Source: Terribacillus aidingensis
Lineage (GTDB): Bacteria > Bacillota > Bacilli > Bacillales > Amphibacillaceae
Direction of reading: 5' to 3'
DNA: 64,000 bases
Assembly: GCF_900215625.1 (NCBI RefSeq)
Contig: NZ_OBEK01000002.1
Coordinates: 604,676 to 668,675 of the forward strand
The position numbers and the translations under genes were made by a program. The notes under the pieces were generated by a model. It was not told where the DNA came from, ran no database searches, and saw nothing but the letters and a program-made list of their open reading frames with translations. Numbering within the stretch: position 1 is the first letter of the stretch; each line of letters starts with the position of its first letter. Shown here piece by piece: positions 18,541 to 27,452 of the stretch.

Positions 18541-19050
18541 CCTATTGTCAGGTATCCACTTGTCAAATAACCTGCTCAGGACAGGATACAAAATAATAAA
18601 GAAAATGCCATTGCCGATGGCGTGCATCGTGTCAAAGCTTAAGCCTGCCACGTAATAAGCAAGAAAATGCTCCATAATAAACAGGTTGGGCAGTGAAATG
18701 AGCAGACCATACATATAGCCTGTCAGTACGCTTGCAGCTGTCATAACAAGCAGATGCGGGTTTCTCCATAGCTTCCCGATCGAGCCGAATAAAAGTCCAA
18801 TGAGTCCCCAAGCAAGCATTTGCCATAATGTCCATAACCCCATTCCCAATATCATATTGGATAATAAGGTAGACAAAACGGCAATAATAGCACCCGCAGC
18901 TGGACCTAACAAAAGGGAACAAATAATGATGACACTCGTCATCGGCTGCAAATTAGGCAGAAATGGGAACAATACATTCGCATAAATTCTGCCTGCCGCA
19001 GCAAGTGCTGTCAGCATGGCCAACAGTGTCAGTTTACGAGTTGCAAACAT
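18520..19050 (-). CDS. ECF transporter S-component, probable cobalamin uptake
   Basis: 176 residues, about six membrane helices, with the S-component N-terminal pattern (RKLTLLAMLTALAAAGRIY) and the loop PNLQPMTSVIIICSLLLGPAAGA that is typical of cobalamin or cobamide-related S-components. It starts at an ATG overlapping the stop of the upstream lipoprotein (TAATG), and the pair lies under a cobalamin riboswitch, which points to vitamin B12 or a precursor as substrate. The ATPase and T subunits are not here; shared EcfAAT elsewhere would be needed. B. subtilis has fmnP near this position, but the RibU signature is not what I see. Confidence 0.78.
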   Translation of the reverse strand: MFATRKLTLLAMLTALAAAGRIYANVLFPFLPNLQPMTSVIIICSLLLGPAAGAIIAVLSTLLSNMILGMGLWTLWQMLAWGLIGLLFGSIGKLWRNPHLLVMTAASVLTGYMYGLLISLPNLFIMEHFLAYYVAGLSFDTMHAIGNGIFFIILYPVLSRLFDKWIPDNRKKTTSS

Positions 19051-19445
19051 TAAGAAGTTTTTTGCAGATTGAAGGCTACTTCATCTTCATCTGAAAGTTC
19101 AATGTCAGCTGCTCCAACTTGTGCCATTTCGCCGTTGACCGTATAAAGCCAGTATTTGCTCTCACCATCATTTTGACTGTGACCTTCAATGGACGTGATC
19201 ATACCGCCCTCTTCTTCTACTTCAAAATTCTCTTTCATCACATCCATCAGATTAGCACCTTCCTCAAAAGCCACTTCTTCTGTGCTAATCTCTTGTCCAT
19301 CTTCGGTTAAGGTGATGGTGGCTTGCAGTTCGGTCTGCTGCTCAGCCTGCTGGTTATTTTGCTGCGACTTTTCTGTTGTCCCGCAGCCTGCGAGTATACC
19401 TGCTGCTAAAAGCAGTGCACTCAGCATATGTAGTACTTTCTTCAT
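19050..19445 (-). CDS. DUF4430 lipoprotein, likely cobalamin-binding
   Basis: 131-residue lipoprotein: signal peptide with lipobox LAGC (Cys at about 21), a glutamine-rich linker (QQNNQQAEQQTEL), then a DUF4430 (transcobalamin-like) domain with the segments EEGANLMDVMKENFEVEE, GMITSIEGHSQND and YWLYTVNGEMAQVGA. DUF4430 is related to the C-terminal domain of transcobalamin. With the riboswitch upstream and the ECF S-component downstream, it may capture B12 outside the membrane and hand it to the transporter. That function is inference. Confidence 0.75.
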   Translation of the reverse strand: MKKVLHMLSALLLAAGILAGCGTTEKSQQNNQQAEQQTELQATITLTEDGQEISTEEVAFEEGANLMDVMKENFEVEEEGGMITSIEGHSQNDGESKYWLYTVNGEMAQVGAADIELSDEDEVAFNLQKTS

Positions 19446-19452
19446 AAAAAAA

Positions 19453-19472
19453 TCCTCCCTTTTTGTAAAGGA
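19453..19472 (-). promoter_or_regulatory. Possible hairpin masking the ribosome site of the DUF4430 gene
   Basis: Just before the lipoprotein start the minus strand reads TCCTTTACAAAAAGGGAGG. CCTTT can pair with AAAGG, which covers part of the AGGGAGG ribosome site. With no T-run terminator between riboswitch and gene, this suggests translational control. Confidence 0.4.
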
Positions 19473-19526
19473 AAGAGCATCAGAAGCTGTCGCTTCAGCC
19501 GCTCAGTCCCCGAAGCGGTGAAACAG

Positions 19527-19688
19527 AAGCATACAGGCAGGTCTGCTGACTGATACCTTTTTCTACTAAGAACCCTTCCCATCCATCGGACAGTGGTTAT
19601 GTTCTTTTCGCTGGTAATCACAGCTGCGAGGACAGTTGCGGAATTTCACCGTATTCCCTATCAAGTCTGATCGACACCGTACATGCTT
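19527..19688 (-). ncRNA. Cobalamin (B12) riboswitch
   Basis: On the minus strand the aptamer runs from the P1 arm AAGCAT (19683-19688) to its partner ATGCTT (19527-19532). Between them are the conserved blocks GGTGAAATTCCGCAACTGT, GATGGGAAGGG and the B12-box-like CAGTCAGCAGACCTGCC near the 3' end (one base differs from the usual AGGAGACC form). It controls the DUF4430-S-component pair. It starts about 24 bases after the resE stop, so read-through from resE is possible. Confidence 0.9.
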
Positions 19689-19711
19689 TGAATCGAGCTT
19701 ATTTTATCATA

Positions 19712-21475
19712 TTATATCTTTTTTGTATGCTGCGGCAGGCGAATAGTGAAGGTCGTTCCTTCATGAAGTCTGCTTGTCACTTTAATCGTTCCGCCGTGCG
19801 CTTGCACGATATTTTTAGCAATAGCCAGACCTAAACCATTTCCAGTTTTGCCCGTTTTTCTTGTTCTGGATTTGTCGGCTTTATAAAATCGTTCGAAAAC
19901 GAACGGAAGATCTTCTTCTGGAATACCGCTTCCGGAATCCTTCACCGTTATAACTAGCTGTTCCGAGTCATCGGAGACAGTCACTTGAACCGAACCAGCA
20001 TTTTCTGTGTGCGTAATTGCATTATCAATCAAATTCGTCAGTACTTGTTCTAATGAATCAGGCGCAAATTGGTATGTCTGTTTATCTACCGCATTCACTA
20101 AACCAAGCTTAATTTGTCTATCATCAGCTAAACCTTGAAACTTACGAACAATACGTTCTAAGAAAGGATTAATATCTACATCCTCAATTATTAAGTGTGT
20201 ATCTCCTGCTTCCATTCTGGCCAAATCAAGCAGCTGATTAACGAGGCGGCCAATCCGCAGTGATTCATCATGGATAATTTGAGCAAGTTCATTTTTTGCT
20301 TCAACCGTATCAGCGATATCATCAATGATTGCTTCACTGTACCCTTGAAGCAGGGAAATCGGCGTACGAAGTTCATGCGTAACGTTTGTTATAAAATCTT
20401 CTCGAAGTTTGTTTAAGCGACGTTCTTGGGTCATATCACGTACAACTGCCACCGCACCGCGTATCGCAGCATCGTCATAAAGCGGGGTGGCGATAATAAC
20501 CCATTCTCTTCCCTGTATCGTTAATTCCCGCGTCACTTCCGAAGCAGTCGTAACCACACTTTCCATGATTTCCAGCCAAACACCAGGCACTTCGTGGAAT
20601 GTTTCGCCATTTTCAAACTGCCAGTCATGAATGAAAGCCTCAGCAGGCGGATTTGTTACCGTCAGTTCACCTTGCCGGTTAATCATTACAACGCCATCTA
20701 CCATGGCATTCACCACTCTGCTTAGATGCTCTTTTTCCTGACTGAGTGCATTGATATTAAATTCCAATTGTTTTCCCATCTTGTTGAAGGCAGTTGCCAG
20801 CATACCAATTTCATCATGTGTGACAACTGGTACGGTTGTTCCGAACTGACCACGAGCAACATTCAGTGCTGCGTCCTGCATTTTTATAAGCGGTTTTGTA
20901 ATCCTGGAAGATAAGAAAAATGCAAACACAGTTGTCAGAACAAACGCGATACCGGCACCAAGCAAAATGATTTGGGTAGTCTGATTGCCTGTTTCCTTTA
21001 CGACAGATAATGATTGATACACGTAAACAGCACCATTGCCATCCGCAAGCGGCGTACCTACCGCAAGAACACTTACATCTGTATCAGGGAGAACAAGCCG
21101 TTTTGACACTTCTTTTCCGTCCGTAACCGCCTTGCTAAGTTCAGTGTCTTCTAAAAACCAATTCTTGTTCACACCGGGCAAGGCGTCAGACTGTGTATCA
21201 GGCTCTGACAGCCAAAATGTATCTCCCTGTAAGATTGCAATCCGAGAGTTGGGATCCTGTACACGATTGGCCGTATCAAAGACTGTGCCTCGGTTATCTA
21301 TCTCCTCAAGTAGAATAGATACTTTAGCTGCAGTCTGCATAAGTCTTTCTTCTGCTTCTTCAATATGGAAATTACCAAAGAACTCGAGCAGCAAGAAGGT
21401 CAGCAAGCCGAGAACCACCGAAACAAGCAGGAGAATGGTCAGCCAAAGCTTGTTGACAACACTTCCCCAGAGCAT
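19712..21475 (-). CDS. resE: Redox-responsive sensor histidine kinase ResE
   Basis: 587 residues, B. subtilis ResE has 589. Two membrane helices flank an extracytoplasmic sensor (about 35-165), then HAMP (ITKPLIKMQDAALNVARG), a PAS domain (near 250-355), the phospho-acceptor block FITNVTHELRTPISLL and HATPase motifs DSGSGIPEEDLPFVFERF and GNGLGLAIA. Controls aerobic and anaerobic respiration genes. The ATG at 21475 overlaps the resD stop as TAATG, which fixes the start and implies translational coupling. Confidence 0.95.
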   Translation of the reverse strand: MLWGSVVNKLWLTILLLVSVVLGLLTFLLLEFFGNFHIEEAEERLMQTAAKVSILLEEIDNRGTVFDTANRVQDPNSRIAILQGDTFWLSEPDTQSDALPGVNKNWFLEDTELSKAVTDGKEVSKRLVLPDTDVSVLAVGTPLADGNGAVYVYQSLSVVKETGNQTTQIILLGAGIAFVLTTVFAFFLSSRITKPLIKMQDAALNVARGQFGTTVPVVTHDEIGMLATAFNKMGKQLEFNINALSQEKEHLSRVVNAMVDGVVMINRQGELTVTNPPAEAFIHDWQFENGETFHEVPGVWLEIMESVVTTASEVTRELTIQGREWVIIATPLYDDAAIRGAVAVVRDMTQERRLNKLREDFITNVTHELRTPISLLQGYSEAIIDDIADTVEAKNELAQIIHDESLRIGRLVNQLLDLARMEAGDTHLIIEDVDINPFLERIVRKFQGLADDRQIKLGLVNAVDKQTYQFAPDSLEQVLTNLIDNAITHTENAGSVQVTVSDDSEQLVITVKDSGSGIPEEDLPFVFERFYKADKSRTRKTGKTGNGLGLAIAKNIVQAHGGTIKVTSRLHEGTTFTIRLPQHTKKI

Positions 21476-22191
21476 TAGCTTTTTTCCGCTTCGAATTTGT
21501 ATCCGACACCCCATACAGTCACAATCATACTAGCTGCGTCTTCGGATACTTTACTCAGCTTCTCTCGGAGTCTTTTCACATGCGTATCAACGGTTCGTAA
21601 ATCCCCGAAGAATTCATACTTCCAAACTTGTTTCAATAAATCTTCCCGCCCATAAACTTTGTCAGGTGTAGATGCCAAGAAATGCAGCAGCTCATATTCT
21701 TTTGGTGTTAACGTCACTTCTTGGTTATCCGCTGTTACGCGGTGCGCATCTTTATCGATGGTCAAATGGGCAAAAACTAGCAAATCCTTCGCTTTCGCAT
21801 CGGTATGAAGATATTTGGTTGTGGAAGATCTTCGCAGCAACGCTTTCACTCGCAGGACAACTTCCCGCGGACTGAATGGTTTTACGATATAATCGTCGGC
21901 CCCAACTTCAAAACCTTCCACCCGGTCCGCTTCTTCGCCTTTTGCGGTCAGCATAATAATCGGCGTGCCTTTTTCTTTACGAATCTCCTGACAAACTTCA
22001 ATACCATCTTTGCCAGGCATCATAACATCGAGCAGGATAACATCATAATCGGTTTCCGTCGCCATCTGGAGGCCTTGCTCTCCATCCGCTGCTTCATCCA
22101 GCGTATAGCCTTCTTTTTCCAAGTACATACGCACCAGTCTGCGAATTCTTTCTTCATCGTCTACTACTAGAATATGTGCTTCTGATTCCAT
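21475..22191 (-). CDS. resD: Response regulator ResD
   Basis: OmpR/PhoB-type regulator, 238 residues. Receiver domain with acidic residues D11 and D12, phospho-acceptor D55 (VILLDVMMPGKDG) and the conserved lysine in YIVKPFSPREV; winged-helix DNA-binding domain with LTPKEYELLHFLA and RTVDTHVKRLREKL. Partner of ResE. AAGGGGAAGG site before ATG. It follows resC by 26 bases in the resABCDE operon. Confidence 0.96.
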   Translation of the reverse strand: MESEAHILVVDDEERIRRLVRMYLEKEGYTLDEAADGEQGLQMATETDYDVILLDVMMPGKDGIEVCQEIRKEKGTPIIMLTAKGEEADRVEGFEVGADDYIVKPFSPREVVLRVKALLRRSSTTKYLHTDAKAKDLLVFAHLTIDKDAHRVTADNQEVTLTPKEYELLHFLASTPDKVYGREDLLKQVWKYEFFGDLRTVDTHVKRLREKLSKVSEDAASMIVTVWGVGYKFEAEKS

Positions 22192-22217
22192 GATCCTTCC
22201 CCTTTTCTCTTGTTATG

Positions 22218-23375
22218 TTAAGCATAAGCATGCAGGCCTGCGATAAGCAAATTTACGGCCAGCAAATTGAACAAAATAATACAGAATCCGATTACAAGCA
22301 GCCAAGCGGATCGAATTCCCTGCCAGCCTTTTAGCATTCGTATATGCAGGAAAGCGGCATAAAACAGCCAAGTAACCAATGCCCACACTTCTTTTGGATC
22401 CCAGCCCCAGAAACGATCCCATGCCTGCTGCGCCCATATCATCGCAAAGATGAGTGCGCCAAGTGTGAAAATCGGGAACCCGATAGCAACAGCCCGGTAT
22501 CCGATGTCATCCAGTGCTTCCTTTGGCAGCTTCTGTACAAGCGGCTGGAGAACTGCCCCAATCCTTTTTCTAACGATTGCAGAAATAACGATATAAAGAA
22601 AAACACCAGCAATGACAGAAAAAATGACCGTATTCAGCTGCTGCGCTGCATTTTCTCCGCGCATCCATGCTGCTGCGCTGATTTGCACCGGTAAAACGGA
22701 TGTGACCGTATCATGCGGAACAAGTAATGGAGGAAGCTGATATATGACAGTTTCGCCAGCTGTCGTTACCACCGCTGTATAACCAGTTATCCGGAATAGA
22801 AACGCCAGCACCATATAACCGATAACGGAAAGAAGAACCAGAAACAGCCCTTCAATCGCCCATGCGCTTTTATGCTGTTTTGTTTGATCTGTTTCATGAA
22901 GGATATAAAGAAAACCAGCGAAAAAGCTGATTGATAGCACCGCTTCCCCAAGCGCAGCGGTTGTGACATGGATGTACAGCCAATGACTTTGCAGAGACGG
23001 AACGAGCGGTGCCACTTCTTGCGGAAACATTGCGGCACATCCAATAATCAAAATTGCAATAATGAGAGCTAGCAAAGCGAACAGCGGGTAAGGATAAAAC
23101 CGATAAACAATCAGCAGAACTAAAACCATCATCATCCCAAAAAAGGTCATAAATTCAAAAAGATTGCTCACAGGCGCATGTCCGCTGTACACCCACCGCA
23201 AAATGAAAAAGCCGAGCTGTGAGAGCCAGCCAAGTGCCGTTATTCCCCAGGCAAGCTTCCATAGCTTAAGTTGCTTACGTCTAGCAGCGGCCCATGCGAA
23301 AAGAATAACACCAGCTAAATAACTGATAAAAGCTGCTTCCAGCAACTGTCCGCTTAACAGATGCAGTTTTTCCAT
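22218..23375 (-). CDS. resC: Cytochrome c biogenesis protein ResC (CcsA-like)
   Basis: System II cytochrome c synthase subunit. 385 residues, about eight membrane helices, with the haem-handling WWD motif as WDRFWGWDPKEVWALVTWL and flanking histidines. Works with ResB to export haem and attach it to apocytochrome c. ATG at 23375 overlaps the resB stop as TAATG. sigX and rsiX, which follow resE in B. subtilis, are not found in this window. Confidence 0.95.
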   Translation of the reverse strand: MEKLHLLSGQLLEAAFISYLAGVILFAWAAARRKQLKLWKLAWGITALGWLSQLGFFILRWVYSGHAPVSNLFEFMTFFGMMMVLVLLIVYRFYPYPLFALLALIIAILIIGCAAMFPQEVAPLVPSLQSHWLYIHVTTAALGEAVLSISFFAGFLYILHETDQTKQHKSAWAIEGLFLVLLSVIGYMVLAFLFRITGYTAVVTTAGETVIYQLPPLLVPHDTVTSVLPVQISAAAWMRGENAAQQLNTVIFSVIAGVFLYIVISAIVRKRIGAVLQPLVQKLPKEALDDIGYRAVAIGFPIFTLGALIFAMIWAQQAWDRFWGWDPKEVWALVTWLFYAAFLHIRMLKGWQGIRSAWLLVIGFCIILFNLLAVNLLIAGLHAYA

Positions 23376-24919
23376 TAGTACTCCCCTCCTTTTCGATAGT
23401 TATCTAACATTCTATCTGCTTCTTTTTCGAAGGAGGAAGTATGCTTATTCGTATGACCAGCAAGAAGATACGTCCCATCTTGCTGTTTATGAAGCCATAA
23501 TCTCCGGTGCTGCCAATACAGCCCTTGTATAAGCCCAATCATGAAGATGATGCCGCCCAGCAAAAATACCGGCAGCGTCCTGTCGCGCTTAACCGATAAT
23601 CCGGTCACATGATGCGTCTCAAAATCCACTGCAGAAATATTGTAGCGATTAGACCCTGTCTCTGAGACAACCTCATCCAACGCTGCAAATACGCTTTCTG
23701 TATGTTCGCCATCGGTTATCTCCAGCACAAACGCAGGGTTTCGCGGGAATTTAGAGACTGTTATCACCTTATCTCCGTCCAGCTGGTAATCTGGATAATA
23801 ATCAACCAGCACAGCACGCAGACCGTTTTCAAGCTGATATTCAGTATCGGGATTTTTCGTATCTATCGTTATATCAGCAGCTTGTCCTGCTTCATTGATA
23901 GCACGAAATGTGAGGCTGCTTAATTCATTTAACTGATAACCAGACTGGTAAATGGTATACCCCGCTGCTTTCACTGGGTGATTGACACCAACTTGTGTTT
24001 GTAACAGTAAATCAAGATCAGCCATGTCACCGGCGACGTGTTTCTCCGTTTGAAAAATACTTATGTCCGTAGTAAAGCTTTTCGGAATAGTTCTTCCTTC
24101 CAGTTTGATTGCCTCACGGAACTTTGGGTCATCTGCATTATATGTATCTACAAGAAAACGCTCATTTTTAATAAACAGCGACTGATTGGTATTCGGTACA
24201 ACTGCTATCTCTTCGTCTCGTATCCATAAAAAAGAATCTTGATAAAAGAACGGAAACAGTCTTAAAAATGCGGCAGTTAAAATGAACAGCAAGCCAATAT
24301 GGTTTACATACGGGCCCCATCTGGCAAACCGATTTTTCTCCGCAAGGAAATCTTCCCCATCTTGCCGAACACGATATCGCTTGTCTGTCATTTCTTTCAC
24401 CAGAAGCGCAGGCGCCTGGACGTCTAATTCCCGGATATACTTTTGATGTCTGAGAAAAGATACATGCCGCTTGATTGGCTGTTTTTTCAACGCGCGGTAT
24501 AAAGGGAAAAACCGGTCAATACTTGAAATTAAAATACTTGCACCAAGCAAGCCGAGCAACGTCATATACCACCATGAACTATAAAGCATATCAAACCTAA
24601 AATAATGGTATAACCGGCCGAACAGACCATATTGTGATGCATAAAATTCCTCAGGTATGGTGCCAGGAGGTATGTAGGCTCGCTGCGGCAGAATTGTTCC
24701 CAGCGCCGTCGCAAGCAATGTGACAATCAGTATATACATGCCGTTTCGTACGGAGGAGAAAAATCGCCATATGGTATCGATAATTGTTTTCTTTTGCTGC
24801 TGCGATTTGCGGATAGCGCCATCATATCGCATATCCCAGTTTCTTTGCTGCTCTTCGCATTGACTGCAGCATTCCTCAGACTGCTGCTTTTCCTTCTTGC
24901 AAACAGGGCATTGCCGCAT
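23375..24919 (-). CDS. resB: Cytochrome c biogenesis protein ResB (Ccs1)
   Basis: 514 residues. N-terminal zinc-ribbon-like cysteine pairs (CPVC and CSQC), then the DMRYDGAIRKSQ block shared with B. subtilis ResB, several membrane helices and a large extracytoplasmic domain. Start at ATG 24919 (MRQCPVCK), preceded by GAGGCGAGG just after the resA stop; a TTG 21 bases earlier is open but less likely. Partner of ResC in haem ligation. Confidence 0.93.
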   Translation of the reverse strand: MRQCPVCKKEKQQSEECCSQCEEQQRNWDMRYDGAIRKSQQQKKTIIDTIWRFFSSVRNGMYILIVTLLATALGTILPQRAYIPPGTIPEEFYASQYGLFGRLYHYFRFDMLYSSWWYMTLLGLLGASILISSIDRFFPLYRALKKQPIKRHVSFLRHQKYIRELDVQAPALLVKEMTDKRYRVRQDGEDFLAEKNRFARWGPYVNHIGLLFILTAAFLRLFPFFYQDSFLWIRDEEIAVVPNTNQSLFIKNERFLVDTYNADDPKFREAIKLEGRTIPKSFTTDISIFQTEKHVAGDMADLDLLLQTQVGVNHPVKAAGYTIYQSGYQLNELSSLTFRAINEAGQAADITIDTKNPDTEYQLENGLRAVLVDYYPDYQLDGDKVITVSKFPRNPAFVLEITDGEHTESVFAALDEVVSETGSNRYNISAVDFETHHVTGLSVKRDRTLPVFLLGGIIFMIGLIQGLYWQHRRLWLHKQQDGTYLLAGHTNKHTSSFEKEADRMLDNYRKGGEY

Positions 24920-24936
24920 CGTCCTCGCCTCTTTTC

Positions 24937-25473
24937 TCAAGGCACAATCTCATCCAAATACTTCTCAAGCTTTTCTGTCTGCAGCGGTCCGTAAACCGTT
25001 CTGCTTAATGTTCCATCGGCTCGAATAAAAAACGTAGCCGGCAGCGCATCGACACCATATGCCTCCATTACCTGGTTGCCGTTATCCTTCAATAGCGGAA
25101 AAGAGAGATCATAATGATCACGAAACCGATTGATAACGAGGCTGCTTTGATCAGCACTGATTGCTGCAAAAATAACATTTTGTTTTTCATATGTAGGAGC
25201 TGCTTCTTCAAATACAGGCATTTCCTGCTTGCATGGCTCGCAATAGGTTGCCCAGAAGTTTACGAGTACACCTTTCCCTTTCAGTTCAGACAGTTTGAAT
25301 TCCTCGCCTGACTGGATATCTTCCAGTACAAAGTCCGGTGCCTTCTCCCCCGCCTCAAGCTTGTGCGTCTTTCCTTCATTCAGCAGCTTCCAGCCAGCTG
25401 TCAGCAGCACACATGCCAGAACAGTAAGCACAAACAGTCGAATGAGAAAGCGCCGTTTTTTTAAGGAATTCAT
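24937..25473 (-). CDS. resA: Thiol-disulfide oxidoreductase ResA
   Basis: Keeps apocytochrome c cysteines reduced on the outer face of the membrane. 178 residues with a membrane anchor at about 9-27 and a thioredoxin fold bearing the ResA-specific active site CEPC (78-81, in WATYCEPCKQEMP). AAGAGGTGAG site before ATG. First gene of resABCDE, 59 bases after rluB. Confidence 0.95.
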   Translation of the reverse strand: MNSLKKRRFLIRLFVLTVLACVLLTAGWKLLNEGKTHKLEAGEKAPDFVLEDIQSGEEFKLSELKGKGVLVNFWATYCEPCKQEMPVFEEAAPTYEKQNVIFAAISADQSSLVINRFRDHYDLSFPLLKDNGNQVMEAYGVDALPATFFIRADGTLSRTVYGPLQTEKLEKYLDEIVP

Positions 25474-25532
25474 GTGTACTCACCTCTTGCCAAGTATAGC
25501 ACGTTGCCCTGCTGTCATATTTGACAACTTTT

Positions 25533-26267
25533 TTACTTTTCTTTGTATTCTTTCTTAATACGATGCACTTCCTCTGGTGTCAGCTTCCGGTGAGCCCCAG
25601 GCTGCAGCCCTTCGAGTGTTAAAAATCCGAAACGTTCCCGTTTGAGTTTTTGAACAGGATATTGAATGCTTTCCATCATCTTTCTTACTTGACGATTGCG
25701 TCCTTCATGCAAAATGATTTGAACAAGACTGGTATTTTTCTTTCTATCTGCACTCATTAGTTTGGTGTAGACCGCTTTACACTTATGCCCATCAATCATG
25801 ACGCCGCGCTTTAGCTGTTTTAACTCTTCCGGGCTTGGTATTCCTTTTACTTTTGCTACATAGACTTTATCAATCTTCTGACTTGGATGCATAAGCATAT
25901 TGGCAAATTCACCGTCATTTGTCAGCAGCAGCAAACCAGATGTATCATAATCAAGCCGACCGATTGGGTAAACTCTTTCTGTTACTTCTGGCATCAGATC
26001 AAGTACTACTCTACGGTCTTTCTCATCTTGTACACTGGAGATAACACCGCGAGGCTTGTACAGCATATAATAGACTGATTTTTCTTTTTCAAGTGGTATA
26101 CCATTTACTTCAACTGAATCGTTTGAAGTAACTTTAACGCCAAGTTCCTTTACAACTTTGCCGTTTACTTTCACTTTTCCTTCCAAGATCATCGTCTCAG
26201 CTTTTCTTCTTGATGTAACCCCGCTATGGGCAATTACTTTCTGCAGGCGTTCTGCTTGTTTATCCAT
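25533..26267 (-). CDS. rluB: 23S rRNA pseudouridine synthase RluB
   Basis: Modifies a uridine in helix 89 of 23S rRNA. 244 residues: S4 RNA-binding domain at about 1-60 and a catalytic domain with GRLDYDTSGLLLLTNDG, where D106 is the expected nucleophile. Length is normal. It sits between resA and spmB, the B. subtilis order. Confidence 0.96.
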   Translation of the reverse strand: MDKQAERLQKVIAHSGVTSRRKAETMILEGKVKVNGKVVKELGVKVTSNDSVEVNGIPLEKEKSVYYMLYKPRGVISSVQDEKDRRVVLDLMPEVTERVYPIGRLDYDTSGLLLLTNDGEFANMLMHPSQKIDKVYVAKVKGIPSPEELKQLKRGVMIDGHKCKAVYTKLMSADRKKNTSLVQIILHEGRNRQVRKMMESIQYPVQKLKRERFGFLTLEGLQPGAHRKLTPEEVHRIKKEYKEK

Positions 26268-26295
26268 TTATTGATCCTCACTTTTTTTACAAGAA

Positions 26296-26326
26296 CAAAG
26301 AAAGAGCGTTAACGATTGTCAACGCT
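26296..26326 (-). terminator. Terminator after spmB
   Basis: AGCGTT (26305-26310) pairs with AACGCT (26321-26326), with further pairing GAC/GTT inside; the minus strand continues CTTTCTTTG. A plausible but not strong intrinsic terminator for dacB-spmA-spmB. Confidence 0.55.
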
Positions 26327-26328
26327 TC

Positions 26329-26862
26329 TCATGCTCCGAATATAATCGTTACTACAATGATTGAAGCCATTATACCAATAACATCCGCTAACAGTCCAAC
26401 TTTTAATGCGTCCCCCATCTTGCGAATCCCCACTGCTCCGAAATAAACGGTCAGCACATAAAAGGTCGTGTCGGTGCTGCCTTGCAAAACGGATGCCAGT
26501 CGGCCGATAAATGAATCCGGCCCATGTGTGGCGATCAGTTCAGTTGTCATACCAAGTGCTGCCGTGCCGCTAATTGGCCGCACGAGTGCTAATGGAACAA
26601 TATCAGCCGGCATACCGAGTATGCTTAGTACCGGTGTTATGAGGCCAATTAAGGCATCTAGTGCACCTGACGCCCGCAGAATTGAAATCGAGACGAGCAT
26701 GCCGAGCAAAAAAGGCAGAATCGAGATAGCCAAGCTAATACCTTCTTTGCCGCCGTCGACAAACAATTCATACGTTGGCAATCGCTTAGCGGTAGCAATG
26801 GCTAGCACCACTAGAATTAAACATGGAATGATCCACAAGCTGGCTGTTGCAAGCAGGCTCAT
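26329..26862 (-). CDS. spmB: Spore maturation protein B
   Basis: 177-residue membrane protein with a nucleoside-transporter-gate-like fold; needed with SpmA for full dehydration of the spore core. Visible segments SILPFLLGMLVSISILRASGALD and STDTTFYVLTVYFGAVGIRK are typical. The ATG overlaps the spmA stop by four bases (ATGA). Confidence 0.95.
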   Translation of the reverse strand: MSLLATASLWIIPCLILVVLAIATAKRLPTYELFVDGGKEGISLAISILPFLLGMLVSISILRASGALDALIGLITPVLSILGMPADIVPLALVRPISGTAALGMTTELIATHGPDSFIGRLASVLQGSTDTTFYVLTVYFGAVGIRKMGDALKVGLLADVIGIMASIIVVTIIFGA

Positions 26863-27452
26863 GCGCGACGCTCCTTCCGTCTTCGAATCTCATAAAAGAG
26901 CCGATCGATCAGAATAGCACCGATGAAAGAAAGAATGGATGCCAGCAGTGTCGCACTGACTATCTCGGTCGGCGAATTAGATTCGTACTTCATTCGCACA
27001 GCAAGTACTGTAGTCGGGATTAGCGTTAAACTGGACGTGTTAACTGCCAAGAAGGTAATCATCGATCGGCTAGCTTTTGGACTGTTGCTGAGTTTTTTCA
27101 TTTCTTCCATCGCTTTGATTCCCATCGGCGTCGCTGCGTTGCCTAACCCAAAGAAATTAGCTGTCAGGTTGGACAAAATATATCCCATTGCCGGATGATC
27201 CTTTGGTATGTCCGGAAACAGTCTGGAAATGAATGGTTTCGCTAGTCGAACCAGTGCATGTAAAAGTCCGGCAGCTTCTGCAATCTTCGTTATACCGAGC
27301 CAAAATACCATCACACTAATAAGACTGATAGCCAATACGACCGCATCATCCGCACTTTTAAAGATTGCTTTGTTCACTTGATCCATCGTACCAGTAAACA
27401 TGGCATATATAATACCGCCTATCGCCATTATTGCCCAGATATAGTTCACCAT
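26859..27452 (-). CDS. spmA: Spore maturation protein A
   Basis: 197-residue membrane protein, partner of SpmB in spore core dehydration. Carries the gate-type motif NLTANFFGLGNAATPMGIKA at about 115-135 and a basic C-terminus RRRKERRA. Overlaps the dacB stop by seven bases, so dacB, spmA and spmB are translated as a unit. Confidence 0.95.
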   Translation of the reverse strand: MVNYIWAIMAIGGIIYAMFTGTMDQVNKAIFKSADDAVVLAISLISVMVFWLGITKIAEAAGLLHALVRLAKPFISRLFPDIPKDHPAMGYILSNLTANFFGLGNAATPMGIKAMEEMKKLSNSPKASRSMITFLAVNTSSLTLIPTTVLAVRMKYESNSPTEIVSATLLASILSFIGAILIDRLFYEIRRRKERRA

